Source: UBA4416 sp043719555 (GTDB lineage Bacteria > Bacteroidota > Bacteroidia > B-17B0 > Aurantibacillaceae). From it: a stretch of DNA of 9,650 bases. This document shows positions 5,804 through 9,650 of the stretch, in pieces. The stretch lies in the NCBI GenBank assembly GCA_043719555.1, contig JAYSTR010000133.1, forward strand, positions 1-9,650, read 5' to 3'. The position numbers and the translations under genes were made by a program. The notes beneath the pieces were generated by a model, which was not told the origin of the DNA, ran no database searches, and was given only the letters and a program-made list of their open reading frames with translations. The first letter of the stretch is position 1, and each line of letters opens with the position of its first letter.

Positions 5804-7060
5804 ATGGCTGTAAATAAAAAAAATACTCGTAAGGTAGTTGCTTCTAAAAAAAAAGCAGTGAAAAAAGCAACCAGTAAAAAAAGCAGTAAAAAAGCCGCTC
5901 CTAAAAAAGCAGTAAAAAAACCTGTTGCTAAAAAAACAGTTACAAAAAAGAATGTTAAGGTTACAAAAAAAGTAGTTGCTAAAAAAACAGTTGCAAAATC
6001 TTCTACGACAAAAAAAGTTGTAAAAAAAGTAGTTGCTAAAAAAGCAATTTTAAAAAAGGTGATTGCTAAAAAAGCAGTCGTAAAAAAAATAGTTGCAAAG
6101 CCAGTAAAAAAAATTGCTGCTAAAAAAATTATTAAGCCGTTTATTAAAAAACCAATTGTTGAAAAAGTAATTGTTGCACCTAAACAAAAAACTGTAGCTA
6201 AACCAGAGGTGTTAAGTACCGAAAAATTAGTTAAGATTGGCGTTAAAACAAAAAAACAATTAGTTCCTGTAATTCCTCAACCAATTATTGAAGTTTCTAA
6301 TTACCCAAAATCAAAAGCAAAAACATTATTAATATCTCAACCTAAGCCCGAAAACGATAAAAATCCTTATTACGACTTAGCAAAAAAATATAATTTAGAT
6401 ATAACCTTTAGGCAGTTTATTAAAATTGAAGGTTTGCCATCAAAAGATTTTAGATTACAGCGTATTGATATTTTAGAACATCAAGCAGTTATTTTAACCA
6501 GCCGTTTGGCTGTGGATAATTACTTTAGAATGTGTAACGAAATGCGCATTACTGTTCCAGAAACAATGAAATATTTTTGCATTAATGAAGCCACTGCTTA
6601 CTATTTACAAAAGTATATTCAGTATCGTAAACGTAAAATATTTTTTGGTCATCAAACCATTCAAGATTTAGTAGATGTAATTAAAAAAAATAAAGAAGAG
6701 AAGTTTTTACTACCTGCCGCTGATATTCAAAAAGAACAAATTTGCGATTTCTTAGATGCCTTAAATATTCGCTATACAAAAGCCGTTATGTATCGCACGG
6801 TTAGTGCAAATTTATCAGATATAAAAAGTTTATATGATTATGATATGTTAGTGTTTTTTACGCCAGCAGGTATAAAATCATTAAAACAAAATTTCCCCAA
6901 CTTTAAACAAAATAATACTCGTATTGCTTGTTTTGGTGCAGCTACAGCTAACGAATTAAAAAATCATGGTTACCGTTTAGATGTGTATGCTCCTAATCCT
7001 AAAAACCCAAGTATGTCGGGAGCAATTGATGAGTATGTTAAAGAGGCAAACAAACGTTAA
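5804..7060 (+). CDS. hemD: Uroporphyrinogen-III synthase (HemD) with lysine-rich H1-like N-terminal extension
   Basis: Converts hydroxymethylbilane to uroporphyrinogen III in tetrapyrrole synthesis. The enzyme domain covers about 172-418: KTLLISQPKP, YYDLAKKY, AVILTSRLAVDNYF (228-241), the first-domain return near 254-285 (MKYFCINEATAYYLQKY, RKRKIFFG), FLLPAADI (301-308), KAVMYRTV (326-333), YDMLVFFTPAGIKSL (346-360), RIACFGAATANEL (373-385) and a C-terminal PSMSGAIDEYVKE helix. This is the Bacteroidota form and appears complete. It is preceded by about 135 residues of Lys/Ala/Val repeats: roughly 49 of the first 130 residues are Lys, in AKKxV-type units. The whole protein is 418 residues against about 250 for an ordinary HemD. 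ATG 5804 is in frame with the tail and there is no stop between tail and enzyme. rnpA follows after 51 bases. Confidence 0.92.
   Translation: MAVNKKNTRKVVASKKKAVKKATSKKSSKKAAPKKAVKKPVAKKTVTKKNVKVTKKVVAKKTVAKSSTTKKVVKKVVAKKAILKKVIAKKAVVKKIVAKPVKKIAAKKIIKPFIKKPIVEKVIVAPKQKTVAKPEVLSTEKLVKIGVKTKKQLVPVIPQPIIEVSNYPKSKAKTLLISQPKPENDKNPYYDLAKKYNLDITFRQFIKIEGLPSKDFRLQRIDILEHQAVILTSRLAVDNYFRMCNEMRITVPETMKYFCINEATAYYLQKYIQYRKRKIFFGHQTIQDLVDVIKKNKEEKFLLPAADIQKEQICDFLDALNIRYTKAVMYRTVSANLSDIKSLYDYDMLVFFTPAGIKSLKQNFPNFKQNNTRIACFGAATANELKNHGYRLDVYAPNPKNPSMSGAIDEYVKEANKR
5816..6208 (+). repeat. Lysine/alanine-rich low-complexity coding repeat in hemD
   Basis: Encodes residues 5-135 as degenerate repeats of VAKK/AVKK type, resembling bacterial histone-H1-like tails. 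At DNA level the motif GTTGCTAAAAAA recurs at 5924, 5975 and 6032, with a variant ATTGCTAAAAAA at 6062. Nearly all lysines use AAA, giving long A runs: 9 at 5846-5854 and 8 at each of 5816-5823, 6082-6089 and 6106-6113. Such tracts are prone to length change and polymerase slippage. Confidence 0.85.
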
Positions 7061-7111
7061 TAATCATTACAGCTATTTTTAATGATGGCTTGTTTTTAAG
7101 CAATCAATAAA

Positions 7112-7483
7112 ATGTTTACTTTTTCTAAAATAGAAAGATTATGTAGCAAAACAGCTATTGACGTTTTGTTTTCAAAAGGTAAGTCAATCAATCAATTTCC
7201 CCTTAAGTTAATTTATATCGAAAGTGAATTTGAAAGTGAATTTCCTATTCGTACTATGTTTGTTGTTCCTAAAAAAAAACACAAGCGAGCAAATAAACGA
7301 AATTTGCTTAAACGCAGGATGCGTGAAGTTTACAGATTACATAAACACGATCTCTATTCTAAAGTCAAAAACAAAAAATACGATATTATGTATATTATGT
7401 TAAGTAACGAAATTATTGAGTATGCTGAAATCGAAAAAAAGATGGCGCTTGTTACCGAAAAATTTATAATTGCAATTTCTTAA
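7112..7483 (+). CDS. rnpA: Ribonuclease P protein component
   Basis: Basic protein of 123 residues that pairs with the RNase P RNA to mature tRNA 5' ends. It begins FSKIERL--K, as usual for the family. The hallmark RNA-binding helix is at 58-72: KRA-KRNLLKRRMRE (the R-N-x-x-K-R-x-x-R-E core). Length is normal. Residues 37-44 are a doubled acidic ESEF insert in the variable turn between the first two strands, encoded by a 12-base tandem repeat. The 51-base gap after hemD contains no clear promoter or terminator, only a 4-bp GCTT/AAGC hairpin, so it may be transcribed with hemD. The stop codon is the first part of the terminator palindrome. Confidence 0.97.
   Translation: MFTFSKIERLCSKTAIDVLFSKGKSINQFPLKLIYIESEFESEFPIRTMFVVPKKKHKRANKRNLLKRRMREVYRLHKHDLYSKVKNKKYDIMYIMLSNEIIEYAEIEKKMALVTEKFIIAIS
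7220..7243 (+). repeat. 12-bp perfect tandem duplication within rnpA
   Basis: GAAAGTGAATTT occurs twice in a row (7220-7231 and 7232-7243) and encodes ESEF twice. It sits in a surface-turn region of RnpA where length varies between bacteria, so it should be tolerated. The perfect match suggests a recent duplication. Confidence 0.85.
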
Positions 7484-7528
7484 AAACAAAAAACGCACAA
7501 TATATATATTGTGCGTTTTTTGTTTTTA
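7481..7528. terminator. Bidirectional intrinsic terminator shared by rnpA and yidC
   Basis: A perfect 48-bp palindrome centred between 7504 and 7505. The stem core is ACGCACAATATA/TATATTGTGCGT, with an A-rich left arm (AAAAACAAAAAA) and its T-rich complement on the right. On either strand it gives a hairpin followed by a T tract. It starts with the TAA stop of rnpA and ends 15 bases from the stop of the convergent yidC. Confidence 0.92.
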
Positions 7529-7543
7529 TACTTCTTTAAATAT

Positions 7544-9412
7544 TTATTTTTTGGCTGTAAGTGTTTGTTGACGCTTAGCCATCTCTTCTAACTTAGCTTG
7601 AAACGTAGACTTTTTTTCTGGTTTCTTCATATTAGCTAATAAAGTATCCCTTATTTTACCATCATCAATTACTAATTTCATAATCCAAGTTTGTAAAAAT
7701 GTGATTACGTTAGCCAAAAAATAATACCAACTTAAACCTGCCGCATAGCTATTCATTACCGCTAAGAAAATAACTGGCATTAAATACATCATATATTTCA
7801 TGCCTGGCATTTGCTGGTTTTGTTGTGGTTGCATCATCATTGCACTATTCATCCAAGTATAAATAATGGTTGATGCAAACATTAACATTGCAAATAAACT
7901 AATATGATCGCCAAAACCCCAAACCTCAAATCCAAAATTATAAACCGAATCATATGTTGATAAATCTGGGCACCATAAAAAAGCATTTTGACGTAACTCT
8001 ATTGATGCAGGGAAAAAATTAAACAATGCCATTAAAATTGGCATTTGCAATAACATTGGTAAACAACCAGATAAGGGATTTGCTCCAGCTCTCTTATACA
8101 ATGCCATTTGCTCTTGTTGTTTTTTCATTGGATCCTCATTCTTTTCGAACTTAGCATTTAACTCATCCAACTCAGGTTTTAATGCGCGCATTTTTGCACC
8201 ACTCATATATGCCTTGTAAGCTGTAGGAAATAATAATGTTTTAATAATTAAGGTTAATATTAAAATAACAATACCCATATTCATGCCTGATAGGTTTGAC
8301 ATTACAGGTATAACCAGCCACTTATTAATGTAACTAAATACACTCCATCCTGTTGGTATAATTTGTTGTAAATCTAAATCGTCATATTTTTTTAATGTAT
8401 TATAATGAGTTGGGCCAAAATAAAATTTCATTCCAAAATTTTCGTTTGGTAAATGTTTATAAGGAACGGCTAATTTTGCACTGATTGATTTTACAATATC
8501 GGTAGATTTTGGATCTTCATAAGTCACAACCGAACTTCCTGCTTTTAAAAATTCAGTGTTAGCAATTAAAGTGGAGTTAAAGAAATGTTGTTTAAACGAC
8601 ATCCATTTAATGTTCCCTTCTTCAAATATTTTTTCTTCGCTTTTACGAGCGTTAATATAATCTACACCGTCTTCAGTATCTTTAAAATAAACAGTAGCAG
8701 CTTCTCTTTCCTTAGTAATGTGCTGTTCCTGAGATGGCATTGCTTGTTTCCAATTAAACGTTAATTGCGATGCGCCAGCAGAAATAATGTTTTGCATACC
8801 AACTATGTTTAAATCAAAATCTAACATATAATCGTTAGGTTTTAAAGTATAAACGTATTCGATATAATTTTGAGGTGATGATGTTTCAAGTTTTAAATGA
8901 ATAGTATTACCAACTATTCCAGTAGATTTAAAATAAAAGCTATCTGTAGAGAATTTTGTTTTAGTCGCAAATGCTTCAAATTGTATATTTTGAACTGTTG
9001 AATCTTTATCAAATAATATTAAAGGTTCTGTTTTATTATAGCGATTGTATTTTTTTAATTCAACCTTTTCAACTTTTGCACCTTTCGAATTTATATAAAC
9101 TATTAAGTTTTCGTTTTCTAACTTAAATACTTCTGAAGTTCCATTTACTGAAACAGCTAAGTCTTTATAAATACTCGCGTTTTGAATTTGCTTAATTGAG
9201 TCAGGAATAGCTGATGTTAATTGTGCGTTTGTTTTTTGTAATTCAGCTTGTTTAGTTTGCTCAGCAAGTTGAAGTTGAACATTAACTTGTTCAATAGAAT
9301 CTTTTATAAATTTATTGCGAGCAATTTGTTCTTTACTAGGTCCAGATATTGCTAAACCAACGATTAATATTAAGGCGATTAATCCTAAGCCTATAAGCGA
9401 TTTTTTGTCCAT
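7544..9412 (-). CDS. yidC: Membrane protein insertase YidC
   Basis: Inserts and folds inner-membrane proteins, alone or with SecYEG. The 622-residue protein has the Gram-negative layout: an N-terminal anchor helix (5-22), a Gln-rich linker (about 25-75), a large periplasmic beta domain (about 80-345) and the conserved insertase core (about 360-580). Core helices lie near 365-395, 450-468, 502-521 and 541-578, with the cytoplasmic hairpin AKMRALKPELDEL at 406-418 and the NPLSGCLPMLLQMPI signature at 445-459. The groove arginine of E. coli YidC (Arg366) aligns with Lys391 (IIKTLLFP). The C-terminus is a basic tail (KKPEKK and beyond). It has its own promoter and is convergent with rnpA. Confidence 0.98.
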   Translation of the reverse strand: MDKKSLIGLGLIALILIVGLAISGPSKEQIARNKFIKDSIEQVNVQLQLAEQTKQAELQKTNAQLTSAIPDSIKQIQNASIYKDLAVSVNGTSEVFKLENENLIVYINSKGAKVEKVELKKYNRYNKTEPLILFDKDSTVQNIQFEAFATKTKFSTDSFYFKSTGIVGNTIHLKLETSSPQNYIEYVYTLKPNDYMLDFDLNIVGMQNIISAGASQLTFNWKQAMPSQEQHITKEREAATVYFKDTEDGVDYINARKSEEKIFEEGNIKWMSFKQHFFNSTLIANTEFLKAGSSVVTYEDPKSTDIVKSISAKLAVPYKHLPNENFGMKFYFGPTHYNTLKKYDDLDLQQIIPTGWSVFSYINKWLVIPVMSNLSGMNMGIVILILTLIIKTLLFPTAYKAYMSGAKMRALKPELDELNAKFEKNEDPMKKQQEQMALYKRAGANPLSGCLPMLLQMPILMALFNFFPASIELRQNAFLWCPDLSTYDSVYNFGFEVWGFGDHISLFAMLMFASTIIYTWMNSAMMMQPQQNQQMPGMKYMMYLMPVIFLAVMNSYAAGLSWYYFLANVITFLQTWIMKLVIDDGKIRDTLLANMKKPEKKSTFQAKLEEMAKRQQTLTAKK

Positions 9413-9433
9413 TTGGGATATAAATAATAGGGT

Positions 9434-9442
9434 GCAAATATA
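9434..9442 (-). promoter_or_regulatory. Bacteroidota -7 promoter element for yidC
   Basis: On the minus strand, TATATTTGC (9442 down to 9434) matches TAnnTTTG and lies 21 bases ahead of the yidC ATG, giving a leader of roughly 15-20 bases. No clean TTG occurs at the expected -33 distance; the best partner is TTTCG near 9460-9464. A 5-bp inverted repeat, GTAGA/TCTAC (9443-9447 and 9455-9459), lies directly upstream of the box. Confidence 0.55.
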
Positions 9443-9495
9443 GTAGAAATAACCTCTACGAAATGATAATATTTGCTAATTAAAAAAGAAATAGA

Positions 9496-9650
9496 TTACA
9501 AATAACTCGAAATAGTTTTTGCAATTTCAGAAAACTCTTCAGGAGATAACTTAAGTTTAGAATTACTAAAATTCATGTCATTATCAGTATTAATTGGAAT
9601 TAGATGGACATGAGCATGAGGAACTTCTAATCCAATAACAGCAATACCAA
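9496..9650 (-). CDS. HIT-family nucleotide-binding protein, C-terminal part (runs off the window)
   Basis: Only the last 50 codons are visible. They contain the HIT catalytic motif HAHVHL (His-x-His-x-His), preceded by GIAVIGLEVP and followed by IPI, the usual end of the HIT beta-sheet, then a short helix, LSPEEFSEIAKTI. HIT proteins hydrolyse or transfer nucleotide phosphates using the central histidine. The substrate of this member cannot be told. The gene lies upstream of yidC on the same strand, with 83 bases between, but yidC has its own promoter. Confidence 0.88.
   Translation of the reverse strand, partial: GIAVIGLEVPHAHVHLIPINTDNDMNFSNSKLKLSPEEFSEIAKTISSYL

Noticed and set aside
5816..6208. 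Lysine-rich stretch as a separate H1-like gene or a CRISPR-like array
   Set aside because: It is in one continuous frame with hemD, with no stop, new start signal or regular spacers; repeats are coding and degenerate.
7061..7111. Promoter or terminator between hemD and rnpA
   Set aside because: Only a 4-bp GCTT/AAGC hairpin and no TAnnTTTG box; too weak to call.
9413..9495. Terminator after the HIT gene
   Set aside because: The only inverted repeat has 5-bp arms and no following T tract in the right place.

Overview
The window looks like chromosomal DNA of a low-GC member of the Bacteroidota (Flavobacteriia/Sphingobacteriia-like; the genus cannot be told from this sequence). Four things point there: a secreted protein ending in a type B type IX secretion (CHU_C) domain, proteins of Bacteroidota-restricted families (IPExxxVDY, DUF4271, the short CcmD-like family), promoter boxes of the TAnnTTTG type, and A-rich leaders without clear Shine-Dalgarno sites. 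Coding density is very high and no stretch over 300 bases lacks a gene.

Plus strand, 1-2446: the 3' part of a large secreted repeat protein, with five cysteine-pair beta-sandwich repeats, two PKD-like modules and a T9SS sorting domain. Plus strand, 2486-4397: ccmB, ccmC, a ccmD-like gene and ccmE, tightly packed (4-nt overlap, 11-nt overlap, 7-nt gap). They encode heme delivery for cytochrome c maturation, and CcmE is of the cysteine (CxxxY) type. Plus strand, 4423-7483: an IPExxxVDY protein (TTG start), a DUF4271 membrane protein (GTG start), uroporphyrinogen-III synthase (HemD) with an unusual lysine-rich histone-H1-like N-terminal extension, and rnpA. All genes from ccmB to rnpA run the same way with short gaps and could share transcripts, which would put heme synthesis (HemD) and heme use (Ccm) in one run.

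A perfect 48-bp palindrome that begins at the rnpA stop codon forms a two-way terminator between rnpA and the convergent yidC gene. On the minus strand are yidC (membrane insertase), its promoter, and the last 50 codons of a HIT-family protein.

Most of the window is core Bacteroidota housekeeping. I do not see a defence system, mobile element, CRISPR array or clearly new multi-gene system. The items most worth a second look are the H1-like tail fused to HemD, a strong terminator-like hairpin inside the start of ccmB together with an apparently leaderless ccmB promoter, the Cys-type CcmE in a cluster lacking ccmA and ccmF, and the repeat architecture of the secreted protein.
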